Source: an uncultured Collinsella sp. (lineage in GTDB: Bacteria > Actinomycetota > Coriobacteriia > Coriobacteriales > Coriobacteriaceae). From it: DNA of 64,000 nt. Under the pieces are notes generated by a model. That model searched no databases. It was not told where the DNA came from and was given only the letters and a program-made list of their open reading frames with translations. This document shows, one piece after another, positions 16,924 to 26,114 of the stretch. The translations under genes and the position numbers were made by a program. Numbering within the stretch: the stretch's first letter is position 1; each line of letters opens with the position of its first letter. The stretch covers positions 1 to 64,000 of the forward strand of contig CABSNF010000001.1 in NCBI GenBank assembly GCA_902478995.1. The letters run 5' to 3'.

Positions 16924-17946
16924 ATGACGGCAAGCGACACGACCGAGACAATTAAAAAGGGAAATTCGGAGCCCAGTTTCGATAAAACGGCTCAGCGCAT
17001 CCTCAATCTTTTCTTTGTGCTCAATAGCTCCCCCGAACCGCTGACGACCGAGCAGATCGTCTTGGATTCTGACCTGGGATATGGCTCGGGCAATATCGAC
17101 TCGGATAAGCGCAAGTTTCGACGCGATCGTGACAAGCTGCTCGAACGCGGCATCTTAATCAAGGAGGTTCGCCCCACCGGCGCGCAGGAGACCGAGGAAA
17201 GCTCGTGGACAATCGACCGCGAGCACACGTTTGCGGCAGGCGGCCTCATTACCGCAGACGACGCCGATATCCTGCTCAACGCCATCGACCAGACACTAGC
17301 GGCCGGCTCATCCACTTTTGCCGCACCGCTTGCCGATATTCGCTCCAAGATTGCCTATCTCACCGGCAGGACGACGGTAGACGAGGCGCCGATCAGCCGC
17401 TCTCCCACCGTCGATGCGGTTTGGAGCGCCTTTGCCGAGCGATGCGCGCTGCGATTTTTATATCAGAACGGACGCGGCGAGCAGAGAGAACGTACCGTCT
17501 ACGTCTACGGCATGTTCGAGCGCGAGGGCGTGGCTTACTTCTGCGGCCTCGACAACGTCACCGACGACATCAGGACATTCCGCTGCGACCGTATCGTTCG
17601 CGCTTGGCGTCCTTCGAAGGCCTACGTCATCCCCGCGGACTTCAACCTCAGCGACTACCTGTTCTTTGAATTCGATTTTGCCGACCGACCGCCCGTTGCA
17701 GCCACGTTCTCATTCGCCCCTCAGACGCAGATCGATATGATCAACGGTCTCACGCGTGGGCGAGGTGAGCTCGTACACACCGATGTGGGATGGACCTGGA
17801 CCGTTGACGTGCGCGATCTTGAAGCCGGCGCCTCATTTTGCATGGCCCACGCCATGGACGGCATGAGGCCCGTGGCCCCCAAATCGCTCAAACAGGCGTG
17901 GAACCACCTCATTGAAAGGACGGTGCACGAGTATGCCCGTGCGTAA
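16924..17946 (+). CDS. WYL-domain transcriptional regulator (PafB-like)
   Basis: A 340-residue regulator with an N-terminal winged helix (about 20-75; LTTEQIVLDSDLGYGSGNIDSDKRKFRRDRDKL) and a WYL-type sensor domain in the C-terminal half (CALRFLYQNGRGEQRERTVYVYG, DIRTFRCDRIVRAW). It overlaps the next WYL gene, so they form a pair like PafB-PafC, which in other Actinobacteria act together as a DNA-damage-responsive transcriptional activator. The name is suggested by arrangement and domains, not by a full alignment. Confidence 0.75.
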   Translation: MTASDTTETIKKGNSEPSFDKTAQRILNLFFVLNSSPEPLTTEQIVLDSDLGYGSGNIDSDKRKFRRDRDKLLERGILIKEVRPTGAQETEESSWTIDREHTFAAGGLITADDADILLNAIDQTLAAGSSTFAAPLADIRSKIAYLTGRTTVDEAPISRSPTVDAVWSAFAERCALRFLYQNGRGEQRERTVYVYGMFEREGVAYFCGLDNVTDDIRTFRCDRIVRAWRPSKAYVIPADFNLSDYLFFEFDFADRPPVAATFSFAPQTQIDMINGLTRGRGELVHTDVGWTWTVDVRDLEAGASFCMAHAMDGMRPVAPKSLKQAWNHLIERTVHEYARA

Positions 17947-18850
17947 ACTCACCAGCGAGCAGAGACTCTCGCGCGCCATCGACATCATGGAGGCCCTCTA
18001 CGCCGCCGGCGAGAGCGGCATGACACGGACCGAGATTTGCAGTCGCTTTGACATCACGGGGGTATCGCTCGACGAGATTCTCGAGATCGTCTCGACGCTC
18101 GCGGACCGAGAATCGGGCGCGCGCATCATCTGCGAATGCCGCGGCGAGCGTGTGGTCCTCACCGGTGACGCCGGGCGTGTGCTACCGCTGCGCTTGAGTG
18201 CCGCCGAGGGCGCTGTGCTCAACCATGAACTTGAATCGTTGGGGATCGAGCCGCATACGGCAGCTCGGATTCGACATGCCCTTCTACCCGAAGAGCTCGG
18301 CTATAACCAGCGCGTCTTTGACACCGTCAACCACGGGTCGCACTGGCAGCAGCTGAGCTGCGCCATTCAGGACGGTGTTCGCTGCCGCATCTCGTATCGC
18401 TCGATGGACGATGCACGGCCACGTGAGCGTCTGGTCGACCCCTTGCGCATTACGGCAAACGGCGACCAAACATACCTGATTGCCTGGGACATCGCGGTCG
18501 ATGAGCAGCGCACCTATCGCATGGATAAAATCGAGGGACTCGCCTTGACGGAAGACTCCGTCGTGCCTCACACACCGGACGTCGCATCCCTCCACGATTC
18601 CCTTGCCCGGACGCAGCGCAGCGCAAAGCTCTTGATGCCATTCGATATGGCGGAGCATCTGGACTGGGCCGGCATCACCCTAATCGAGCGCGGCGGGGCA
18701 GACATGGCAACGGTAACCGTGCATTACGGCTCCGAGCGTTGGCTACTGAGCCAGGTAATCGCAGCGGGCGGAGCCATCCGCATCTTGGATGACCCCGCCC
18801 TGTCAAAGCGCCTGTGCGATATGGCAAAAACCCTCGTCTGTCCGCTTTAG
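17933..18850 (+). CDS. WYL-domain transcriptional regulator (PafC-like)
   Basis: A 305-residue second member of the WYL pair. It has a helix-turn-helix region (about 5-60; GMTRTEICSRFDITGVSLDE) and a WYL domain (GVRCRISYRSMDDARPRERLVDPLRI, YLIAWDIAVDEQRTYRMDKIEGL). The start at 17933 overlaps the end of the first gene by 14 bases and has GAAAGGA upstream, consistent with coupled translation. Its end overlaps the convergent helicase gene by four bases. It is probably a heteromeric partner of the upstream protein. Confidence 0.75.
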   Translation: MPVRKLTSEQRLSRAIDIMEALYAAGESGMTRTEICSRFDITGVSLDEILEIVSTLADRESGARIICECRGERVVLTGDAGRVLPLRLSAAEGAVLNHELESLGIEPHTAARIRHALLPEELGYNQRVFDTVNHGSHWQQLSCAIQDGVRCRISYRSMDDARPRERLVDPLRITANGDQTYLIAWDIAVDEQRTYRMDKIEGLALTEDSVVPHTPDVASLHDSLARTQRSAKLLMPFDMAEHLDWAGITLIERGGADMATVTVHYGSERWLLSQVIAAGGAIRILDDPALSKRLCDMAKTLVCPL

Positions 18851-21741
18851 CGCCGCCGCTCGTGGCGTGCGCGCCACAGTTGCAGATAGTGCCCGATCTG
18901 CGCCGATTCGATGCGCTGGTAGGAGCTCGTGGGCAGCGACGTTAAGAACTTCTTTCCGTAGCCCTTCGTCACCAGGCGCGGGTCGGCCAGAATCAGCACG
19001 CCGCAATCGGTCGACGAGCGGATAAGGCGGCCGGCCGCCTGCTTGACCTCGAGCACCGCCTCGGGCAGCGAATAGCGCGCCCAAGCGCGGTCTTCGCGCA
19101 GGTTGCGCTCGCACGAGAGCGGGTCCGTGGGACTCGAGAACGGCAGCTTGGGAATGATGACGCAGCGCAGCGTCTCGCCGCTGGCGTCGAACCCCTCCCA
19201 GAAGGCCTTAAGAGCAAAAAGCGACGAGGTCGGCTCGTTGATAAACCGGTCGCGCAGGCGACGAGGAGATGAGTTGCGCTGCTGGCAGTTGAGCTCCAGA
19301 CCCGCACGGGCCATCTTGGGCTCAACGCGGGCGTACAGGTCTTCCATGTCGCGCCGATTGGTAAACAGTGTGAGCACCGATCCGCCCATGGCAAGATGGG
19401 CGTCGACCAGCACGCGCTCGAGCGCCGTAAGATAGCTCTCACGATCGCGCGGATCGGGGATATCGCCCGCAACGACTACAGCCATGTTCGAATCGAAGTC
19501 GTAGCTCGAGTCCAAGTGCAACGATGAGGATGTTGAAGCACCGATGCGATCGAGGCCGACTGCGTGGTTAAAGTGTTCAAAGCTTTTGGACACCGTCATG
19601 GTCGCCGAGGCAAAGATAGCCGTGTGAACCTCGGGCAGCCACTCGGTTGCCAAGGCCTCGCCAATGTCGATGCGCTCTGCGGTCATTGACTCTCCGCCGG
19701 CACGCAACCTGCGATTGACCTGCAGTGAATACACGTAGTGTTCATCGGTGCCATCAATGATGAGTTTGAGGTTCTCAGCCAGCTCGTGCAGGCGGCGCGA
19801 GATATCACCCAGGTCGACAACAACCTCGGGCTTGTCGGCGGCGACGGCTTGCACCAGCGCGTCGACGCTCTTGTCAGCTTGTTCCAATGCGTCGATGGCA
19901 GTGTAGGCCGACTGTAAGAAATCATGCCAGTCGTCAGATTCGCGCAGCTCGGGGCCAATCCATAGATTGGCATTGTCATAACCCCCACGGGCACGGCGGC
20001 CGAGCTCGCGAACGCCATCGAACACGTCGGCGATTGCCATGCTCGCGCGCGCAACCGTCGACGTCGCCTTGGCAGTAAGGCCCAAATAGAGCGTAGAGCC
20101 CTCGGAGGTTGCCAAATCACGGGAGACCTGGCTTAGCGCGCCGGTGGTCGAGCCGCCCAGGCGCTCAAACAGAACGCGTGATTCGTCCGCCGACACCACG
20201 CGCGCCCACTGACGGCGCGCCTCGCGCTCGATGGAATGGGCCTCGTCGATTACCCAATGACGAATCGGAGGTAAAATCTTGCCCTCGGCCGCAACATTGC
20301 GGAACAGCAGTGAATGGTTGGTGACCACCACGTCGGCATGCGCCGCACGACGGCGAGCGCCGTGGACCAAACATTTATCAGGGAAAAACGGGCAGAGGCG
20401 ACGAGCACACTCGCGCGAGGCCGTCGTAAAGTCGGGGCGGTTGACACTGCGCCACCGAATGCCGAGCGAGTCGAGGTCGCCATCGGCTGATTGGCAGACG
20501 TACGCCATAATGACCGCGACCGCCGTGAGCGTGTCCGCCGGATCGCGCTTGGTGGTAATCTCGACCTGGCCGCGGCTCATGCGCTCAAGCTTGCGCAGGC
20601 ACGGATAGTGGTCATAGCCCTTGAGAGCGCAAAATGACAGACCACCGTCCAGTTGCTCGGCAAGTTTTGGCAGCTCATGGTACATGAGCTGGTCGGCAAG
20701 ATTGTTCGATTTGGTCGCAATACCAACCGTGATGTTGTTACGGCGTGCTGCCTCGGCAAAAGGCACCAGATAGGCCATCGATTTGCCGACGCCCGTGCCC
20801 GCCTCAATTACACGATGAGTGCCCGTGACCAGCGCATCGCGGACCTCGAGCGCCATCGCGATCTGCTCATCACGCGGCTCGTAGGTGGGATACATGCGAT
20901 TGACCAGGCCACCTGGCGCATAGTCTGCCTCAATCTCCTCACGACTCGGCATCTTGAGTACCGGCAGTTCGTCGGCGTCCACCCGATCGTCGGCGCGATC
21001 GGCCTTGAGAACGTCAGCACGAGCGGCGCTGAGAGAGAAGATAGAACCAGGGTTCTGCCCCGCCAAGAATGAGAAGATTGGACGATAGGACCAAGGCACG
21101 TCCGGATGCATGTCGGCTAGGCGCGCCATGAGGCCCTGGGGCAAGTCGGTGAGTGCCACGAGCAACACGCGCCATACGCCACACAGGGCATCGACGTCGG
21201 CATTGGCACGGTGTGATACCGAGTCACAGCCAAACAGATCGGCCATAAAAGACAGCTTGTGCGAGGCCAGGCGCGGAAGCGCGATGCGCGACAGCGCCAG
21301 CGAATCGATCCAAATATCGCTCACGTTGACGCCGCCTTTGACCGACTCGATAAACGAGCGGTCGAACGTGGCGTTATGTGCGATTACCGGGCAACCACCG
21401 ACAAAATCGGCGAGAGCGGCGACGGCCTCAACGGCCGACGGGGCATCTGCCACATCGGCATTTGTAATGCTCGTGAGCTCGGTAATCTCGGCGGGAATCA
21501 GCTGCTTGGGATGCACGAAGGTATCGAAGCGGTCGACGATCTCGCGGCCCGAAAGACGGGCCGCCGAGATCTCGATCAGCTCGTTGTCCTGCACCGAAAG
21601 ACCTGTGGTCTCGGTATCGAGGACGATCACATCTTCCTCGATAAGGCCGAAGGACTGCGTTTTGGCGCGTTCGGCAAGCGTGGCATAGGAGTCGATGACA
21701 AACTGCGGCGTTCCTGACGAAACCGCGTCCTCGATTAGCAT
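18847..21741 (-). CDS. dinG: DinG-type DNA helicase with N-terminal exonuclease domain
   Basis: A 964-residue superfamily 2 helicase fused to a DnaQ-like 3'-5' exonuclease. The exonuclease begins VLDTETTGLSVQDNELIE (Asp-Glu motif near residue 41) and extends to about 200. The helicase part has Walker A EAGTGVGKSMAYL, a four-cysteine iron-sulfur-like cluster (CLRK, CARRLC, FPDKC) and DEAH in WVIDEAHSIE, with helicase motif VI near QAAGRLIRS. Proteins of this kind act in repair and in unwinding R-loops or blocked forks. It ends against the PafBC-like pair and overlaps ddl by 7 bp at its start. Confidence 0.88.
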   Translation of the reverse strand: MLIEDAVSSGTPQFVIDSYATLAERAKTQSFGLIEEDVIVLDTETTGLSVQDNELIEISAARLSGREIVDRFDTFVHPKQLIPAEITELTSITNADVADAPSAVEAVAALADFVGGCPVIAHNATFDRSFIESVKGGVNVSDIWIDSLALSRIALPRLASHKLSFMADLFGCDSVSHRANADVDALCGVWRVLLVALTDLPQGLMARLADMHPDVPWSYRPIFSFLAGQNPGSIFSLSAARADVLKADRADDRVDADELPVLKMPSREEIEADYAPGGLVNRMYPTYEPRDEQIAMALEVRDALVTGTHRVIEAGTGVGKSMAYLVPFAEAARRNNITVGIATKSNNLADQLMYHELPKLAEQLDGGLSFCALKGYDHYPCLRKLERMSRGQVEITTKRDPADTLTAVAVIMAYVCQSADGDLDSLGIRWRSVNRPDFTTASRECARRLCPFFPDKCLVHGARRRAAHADVVVTNHSLLFRNVAAEGKILPPIRHWVIDEAHSIEREARRQWARVVSADESRVLFERLGGSTTGALSQVSRDLATSEGSTLYLGLTAKATSTVARASMAIADVFDGVRELGRRARGGYDNANLWIGPELRESDDWHDFLQSAYTAIDALEQADKSVDALVQAVAADKPEVVVDLGDISRRLHELAENLKLIIDGTDEHYVYSLQVNRRLRAGGESMTAERIDIGEALATEWLPEVHTAIFASATMTVSKSFEHFNHAVGLDRIGASTSSSLHLDSSYDFDSNMAVVVAGDIPDPRDRESYLTALERVLVDAHLAMGGSVLTLFTNRRDMEDLYARVEPKMARAGLELNCQQRNSSPRRLRDRFINEPTSSLFALKAFWEGFDASGETLRCVIIPKLPFSSPTDPLSCERNLREDRAWARYSLPEAVLEVKQAAGRLIRSSTDCGVLILADPRLVTKGYGKKFLTSLPTSSYQRIESAQIGHYLQLWRARHERRR

Positions 21742-22700
21742 GCAATGCCCGCTCGACGAAGGCCCATACGGATCAGGCTGTCACAGACCTGCGGGAACGT
21801 CATGTCGTCGGTGTGGCGGATCTCATCCGGATACAGCGACGTATCGGTCATGCCGGGAATGGTATTGGTCTCGAGGATAACGGGGCCGTCCTCGCTCACG
21901 ATAAAATCGCTGCGCGAGATGCCCAGGCAACCGAGCGCCTTGTGAGCGGCACAGGCAAGCTCCTGGGCACGAGCGTAGTTCTCGGGTGAAATCTGCGCCG
22001 GAATGCGATGGATGTCCGTAGGGTCGACATATTTCACGTCCAGATCGTAGAACTCGCAGTCCTCGGGCTTACGAATCTCGACAATCGGCAGGGCGCGCAC
22101 GTCATCTTCACCGTATACACCGACGGTGATCTCGGTACCCTCGATGCACTTCTCGACCAGCACTTTGTCGCCGTACTCAAACGCCTTGGCGATTGCCGCG
22201 GGCAGCTCGGAGGGCTCATGGACCAGGGAAATGCCATAGCTGGAACCGTTGACGGCCGGCTTCACAAAGCAGCGCTCGCCACAAACCTCGACGATATGAT
22301 CGATATCGACTTCATCGCCCACCTCGAGCGCAAGGCCGGGGGCAACAGGAATGCCCGCCTTGGCGTACAGGAGCTTAGAGACCTCCTTGTCGGCACCGCA
22401 GGCGCTGGCAAGCACACCCGAGGCCGTGTAGGGGATACCCAGGGTCTCCATGGCGCCCTGCATGGCGCCATCCTCGCCGCCGGCACCGTGCATGGCGATA
22501 AACGCCACGTCAAAGCCGCCGGTCGCCATGGTTACCATAAAATCATCGGTAGCCGTGTCGAGCAGCTCCACCGAAGTGTAGCCGGCCTCCTTCAAGGCAA
22601 CCACGACGTTCTTTCCCGAATTGAGCGAGATCTCGCGCTCAGCGGAATGACCGCCCGCCAAGACCGCTACGTGCATGTTCTCTAGGCTTTTACCCGGCAT
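21735..22700 (-). CDS. ddl: D-alanine--D-alanine ligase
   Basis: An ATP-grasp enzyme of 321 residues that makes D-Ala-D-Ala for peptidoglycan precursors. Motifs: VAVLAGGHSAEREISLNSG at the N-terminus, the ATP-grasp loop VKPAVNGSSYGIS, the metal-binding VILETNTIPGMT, and SDFIVSEDGP. The start at 22700 has GGAGGAG upstream. It overlaps dinG downstream and diverges from rlmN. Confidence 0.94.
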   Translation of the reverse strand: MPGKSLENMHVAVLAGGHSAEREISLNSGKNVVVALKEAGYTSVELLDTATDDFMVTMATGGFDVAFIAMHGAGGEDGAMQGAMETLGIPYTASGVLASACGADKEVSKLLYAKAGIPVAPGLALEVGDEVDIDHIVEVCGERCFVKPAVNGSSYGISLVHEPSELPAAIAKAFEYGDKVLVEKCIEGTEITVGVYGEDDVRALPIVEIRKPEDCEFYDLDVKYVDPTDIHRIPAQISPENYARAQELACAAHKALGCLGISRSDFIVSEDGPVILETNTIPGMTDTSLYPDEIRHTDDMTFPQVCDSLIRMGLRRAGIAC

Positions 22701-22785
22701 GGGCAGACTCCTCCTCTATAATTTCTGCAGCTGATACCATATTGTAGCGATACCCTCTACGTTTCCCCAAAATCGAAAGGCTTCC

Positions 22786-23838
22786 ATGAATCCCAGGACT
22801 AAATCTCAGGACATTCGCGACTTGAGCCAAAACGATATTCGCGACCTTGTGGCCGAACTTGGCCAGCCCACCTTCCGCGCGAAGCAGCTCATCGAATGGG
22901 TCTTCGAGAAGAACGTTTGTTCGTTTGACGATATGACCAACCTTCCCAAGGCTTTCCGCGAGCAGCTTAAAGAGGCTTTTACCTTTGACACGCCGACTGA
23001 ACTAACCAAGCAGGTTTCCAAAGATGGCTCTCGCAAGTATCTGCTCGAGTACCACGACGGCGTTTCCGTCGAGACTGTCGGTATGCCCCGTCGTAACAAG
23101 CTTTCCGTCTGCGTTTCCACCCAGGCTGGCTGTGGCATGGGCTGCGCCTTTTGCGCTACCGGTCTCAACGGCCTCAAGCGCTCTCTGACCGCTCAAGAGA
23201 TCGTCGACCAGGTACTTCATGTATCCAACGACTTTGGCGAGCGTGCCACGAGCGTCGTCTTCATGGGCCAGGGCGAGCCGTTTGCCAACTACGACGAGGT
23301 TCTCAAGGCGCTGCGAATCCTCAACGACCCCGATGGCATCGGTATCGGCGCTCGTCACCTCACCGTCTCTACCAGCGGCGTTATTCCCGGTATTCGCAAA
23401 TTTGCCGATATCCCCGAGCAGTTCACGCTTGCCGTTTCCCTGCATTCCGCCATCCAGTCGACGCGCAACAAGCTCATGCCCGGTGTTAAGAAGTACACAC
23501 TGCTTCGCCTTCACGAGGCGCTTCAGCTCTACACCGAGAAGACTGTCCGCCGCCCGACCTATGAGTATGCCATGATCGAAGGCGTCAACGATACGAATCC
23601 CGAGATGCAGGCGCTCTGCGACTTCTGCGAGGGAACGCTGTGCCACGTTAACCTTATTCAGCTTAACGACATTGAGGGTAGCCCGCTCAAGCCGTCGCCG
23701 ATTCATAAGGTTGAGGATCTTCAGCGTCGTCTTGAGTCCCGTGGCATCGAGACCACGATTCGTAACTCCCGTGGTAACGATATTGACGCCGCCTGCGGAC
23801 AGCTGAAGCAGCGCTTCAAAGTTCAGAAGAACGCATAG
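22786..23838 (+). CDS. rlmN: Dual-specificity 23S rRNA/tRNA A2503/A37 methyltransferase
   Basis: A 350-residue radical-SAM methyltransferase that makes 2-methyladenosine in 23S rRNA and some tRNAs. The [4Fe-4S] cluster motif CGMGCAFC, the GxGEP-like VVFMGQGEPFANYDE, SLHSAIQSTRNKLMP and the C-terminal catalytic Cys region DIDAACGQLK are all present. GAAAGG precedes the ATG. It is followed by a parS-like sequence and a strong terminator. Confidence 0.95.
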   Translation: MNPRTKSQDIRDLSQNDIRDLVAELGQPTFRAKQLIEWVFEKNVCSFDDMTNLPKAFREQLKEAFTFDTPTELTKQVSKDGSRKYLLEYHDGVSVETVGMPRRNKLSVCVSTQAGCGMGCAFCATGLNGLKRSLTAQEIVDQVLHVSNDFGERATSVVFMGQGEPFANYDEVLKALRILNDPDGIGIGARHLTVSTSGVIPGIRKFADIPEQFTLAVSLHSAIQSTRNKLMPGVKKYTLLRLHEALQLYTEKTVRRPTYEYAMIEGVNDTNPEMQALCDFCEGTLCHVNLIQLNDIEGSPLKPSPIHKVEDLQRRLESRGIETTIRNSRGNDIDAACGQLKQRFKVQKNA

Positions 23839-23856
23839 GGGAGTCGCACCCCAAAA

Positions 23857-23872
23857 CGTTTCATGTGAAACA
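23857..23872. promoter_or_regulatory. Degenerate parS-like site after rlmN
   Basis: CGTTTCATGTGAAACA differs from the parS consensus TGTTTCACGTGAAACA at two positions. It lies 18 bp past rlmN and about 2.2 kb from the main parS cluster. Binding by ParB is possible but unproven. Confidence 0.45.
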
Positions 23873-23875
23873 TTG

Positions 23876-23920
23876 AACGGCCACGGTTGCAGGATATGCA
23901 ACCGTGGCCGTTTCATTTAT
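23876..23920 (+). terminator. Terminator of rlmN
   Basis: A 15-bp perfect stem, AACGGCCACGGTTGC, around a 7-base loop, followed by a T-rich tract. Confidence 0.8.
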
Positions 23921-23967
23921 TGAGCTTAATTTTGAATCAGCTGCTACCTGTCCCATTTTTTACGGTC

Positions 23968-24009
23968 AAAATAAGGGCTCCTTGCCTCGTGAATTAGACA
24001 AGGACCCCT
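23968..24009 (-). terminator. Terminator of the parA-parB operon
   Basis: On the minus strand AGGGGTCCTTG pairs with CAAGGAGCCCTT (one mismatch), followed by ATTTT. It lies 29 bp after the stop of the small gene downstream of parB. Confidence 0.6.
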
Positions 24010-24037
24010 CATAATATGCTAAGTAATTGTTAGGTAC

Positions 24038-24292
24038 CTAATAACCTACATTTTCCCATTGGTTGCTAACCCAACCTTGATTAATCTTGGGATTCTTCGT
24101 TACCTGAGCGGTGCGCATGGCAACATCTTCTGTCATAACATCCATTTTCTTCTTGGATGTATCGACAATATCTTGCGCACTACGAAGCAAACGACCTCGA
24201 AGTTCATCGTCTGTCGCGATCTTATAGCCAGCAAAGGCACCAGCAGCGACAGTCGTCGCCAATGCAATCACAGTAAAAATCCTATTCCTCAT
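24038..24292 (-). CDS. Small membrane-anchored protein downstream of parB
   Basis: An 84-residue protein with one N-terminal hydrophobic segment (about 4-22; FTVIALATTVAAGAFAGYKI) and a charged helical remainder, of the type seen in YtxH-like or small stress proteins. I do not recognise it. I chose the ATG at 24292, preceded by AAGGAGG five bases upstream. Its start overlaps the end of parB by 11 bases. Confidence 0.6.
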   Translation of the reverse strand: MRNRIFTVIALATTVAAGAFAGYKIATDDELRGRLLRSAQDIVDTSKKKMDVMTEDVAMRTAQVTKNPKINQGWVSNQWENVGY

Positions 24293-25187
24293 CTTGGCCT
24301 CCTTGATCAAACTGAATCATTTCGCCAAGAATACGAGAGAGCTCTTCCTCGTCTTTAAACTCAATCTCAATCTTATTCTTTCCACGCGAGCTCTTCACAC
24401 GCACGTTGGTATTAAAAACCTGACGAAGCACGCGGGCAGCCTTTTTAAAAGACTGAGGCGTTGCAGGCCTCGGAGTCTTATGTGTCTCTCCGGCAGAAAA
24501 CAACGGAGCAAGATTTTCTGTCGCTCTTACGGAAAGGCCCTCTGCAACAACCTTCTCAGCAAGTCGAATTCGAGCATCCTCATAGGGAACTGCTAGAATC
24601 GCACGTGCATGACCAGCAGTAAGTTTGCCCTCAAAAATCATCTGCTGAACAACTTCGGGAAGATCAAGAAGGCGCAGCGAGTTTGTAATTGCAGAGCGCG
24701 ACTTGCTTACAGCCTTCGACAATGCTTCCTGGGTCATACCGCTGGCATCGATAAGCTGGCGGTAGCCCTTAGCCTCTTCGACAGGATTTAGATCAGAACG
24801 CTGAAGGTTTTCGATAAGAGCAAGAGCTAGCATCTCTTCATCATTAACATCCTTAATGATGACTGGCAGTTCCTCAAGACCAGCAAGTTTTGACGCCTGG
24901 TAACGACGTTCACCAGCGATGATCTCATAGCCGTTTCCATGCTTGCGAACCAAAAGCGGCTGCAAAACGCCATGTTCTTGAATTGACTCGCTCAACTCGC
25001 GAAGTTCAGTTTCGTTAAAGTGAATTCGGGGCTGATTTGGGTTGGGAACGATATCCTCAATAGGTAATTTTGTTTCAGACGCAGCATTCGAAGCCGATGC
25101 AGCCGAACCACCAGTCTCATACTCGGCCTCTGAGACCAAAGCATTGAGTCCACGTCCTAATCCGCCACGTTTCTTTACACTAGGCAC
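24282..25187 (-). CDS. parB: Chromosome-partitioning protein ParB (Spo0J)
   Basis: A 301-residue CTP-dependent DNA clamp protein that binds parS and organises the origin region. Motifs: RGGLGRGLNALV at the N-terminus, the CTP-binding/arginine-rich GERRYQASKLAGL (GERRxRA box), a helix-turn-helix around MTQEALSKAVSKSRSAITN, and a C-terminal dimerisation region. The GTG start overlaps the end of parA by eight bases. Three exact parS sites lie upstream of parA. Confidence 0.95.
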   Translation of the reverse strand: MPSVKKRGGLGRGLNALVSEAEYETGGSAASASNAASETKLPIEDIVPNPNQPRIHFNETELRELSESIQEHGVLQPLLVRKHGNGYEIIAGERRYQASKLAGLEELPVIIKDVNDEEMLALALIENLQRSDLNPVEEAKGYRQLIDASGMTQEALSKAVSKSRSAITNSLRLLDLPEVVQQMIFEGKLTAGHARAILAVPYEDARIRLAEKVVAEGLSVRATENLAPLFSAGETHKTPRPATPQSFKKAARVLRQVFNTNVRVKSSRGKNKIEIEFKDEEELSRILGEMIQFDQGGQDEE

Positions 25188-25980
25188 GCTTGATCACCTC
25201 TTTTGCAAGGTTCATATACGCTTTTGCACCCTTATTTTGAGGTGCATAGGTAATTACCGGTTCTCCAAAAGACGGAGCTTCGGAGATTTTAACCGTACGG
25301 GGGATCAGCGTCTTAAACGCCTTATCACCAAAGTACGATTGAACCTCCTCAACAACCTGATTCGATAGAGAAGTACGCGAGTCATACATGGTCATAAGCA
25401 CACCATAGGTGTCTAAGCCCTTGTTCAGACGTGATTTGACCATCTTCATTGACTCAAGCAGCTTCGTAACGCCTTCAAGTGCATAATACTCGCATTGGAT
25501 CGGAATCAAAACGCTGTCTGCTGCGGTCAAGGCGTTGATAGTAAGCAGGCCGAGCGAAGGGGGACAGTCAATGAAAATAAAATCGAACTCGTCCTGAATC
25601 GGCTCAAGCAAATCTTTGAGACGGGTTTCACGAGCAATTGCGCTTACGAGTTCAATTTCTGCGCCTGCAAGCTGAATTGTAGCCGGAATTACGAATACCT
25701 TTTTGCAATTTGTATCAAGAACAAGCAATTCTGCCGGCACATCATTCAACAATGCATCATAGATGCAGTGATCAAGGTCTTCTTTTTCAATTCCAAATCC
25801 GCTAGTGCTGTTTCCTTGCGGATCAAAATCGACAATCAGTGTCTTACGACCCTGCTCACCCAGTGCTGCTGCAAGGTTTACAGCCGTCGTTGACTTACCG
25901 ACGCCGCCTTTTTGATTGATGATTGCAATGATACGCGTGTCTTTTGCGCTCTTAAAACGCTTAACGTCGCGAAATCCCAC
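25180..25980 (-). CDS. parA: Chromosome-partitioning ATPase ParA (Soj)
   Basis: A 266-residue deviant-Walker ATPase. It has the signature KGGVGKSTTAVNLAAAL, FDPQGNSTS and Walker B FIFIDCPPSLG. It works with ParB to separate newly replicated origins. The GTG start at 25980 has AGGAGG five bases upstream. It is preceded by three parS sites. Confidence 0.96.
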   Translation of the reverse strand: MGFRDVKRFKSAKDTRIIAIINQKGGVGKSTTAVNLAAALGEQGRKTLIVDFDPQGNSTSGFGIEKEDLDHCIYDALLNDVPAELLVLDTNCKKVFVIPATIQLAGAEIELVSAIARETRLKDLLEPIQDEFDFIFIDCPPSLGLLTINALTAADSVLIPIQCEYYALEGVTKLLESMKMVKSRLNKGLDTYGVLMTMYDSRTSLSNQVVEEVQSYFGDKAFKTLIPRTVKISEAPSFGEPVITYAPQNKGAKAYMNLAKEVIKRA

Positions 25981-26019
25981 GGTCCCTCCTGGTGTGTATT
26001 AAAGCTGTCAAACGGAGGA

Positions 26020-26035
26020 TGTTTCACGTGAAACA
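26020..26035. promoter_or_regulatory. parS site 1
   Basis: Exact match to the bacterial chromosomal parS palindrome TGTTTCACGTGAAACA, 40 bp upstream of the parA start. It is the ParB loading site. Confidence 0.92.
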
Positions 26036-26058
26036 TTCCGAATCGATAGCAACTGCTA

Positions 26059-26074
26059 TGTTTCACGTGAAACA
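26059..26074. promoter_or_regulatory. parS site 2
   Basis: Exact TGTTTCACGTGAAACA, spaced 39 bp from site 1. Confidence 0.92.
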
Positions 26075-26097
26075 CTGCAAGCTGTTAGTATCCATTA

Positions 26098-26113
26098 TGT
26101 TTCACGTGAAACA
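26098..26113. promoter_or_regulatory. parS site 3
   Basis: Exact TGTTTCACGTGAAACA, again 39 bp on, ending just before the rsmG stop codon. The even 39-bp spacing puts the three sites almost four helical turns apart. Confidence 0.92.
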
Positions 26114-26114
26114 T

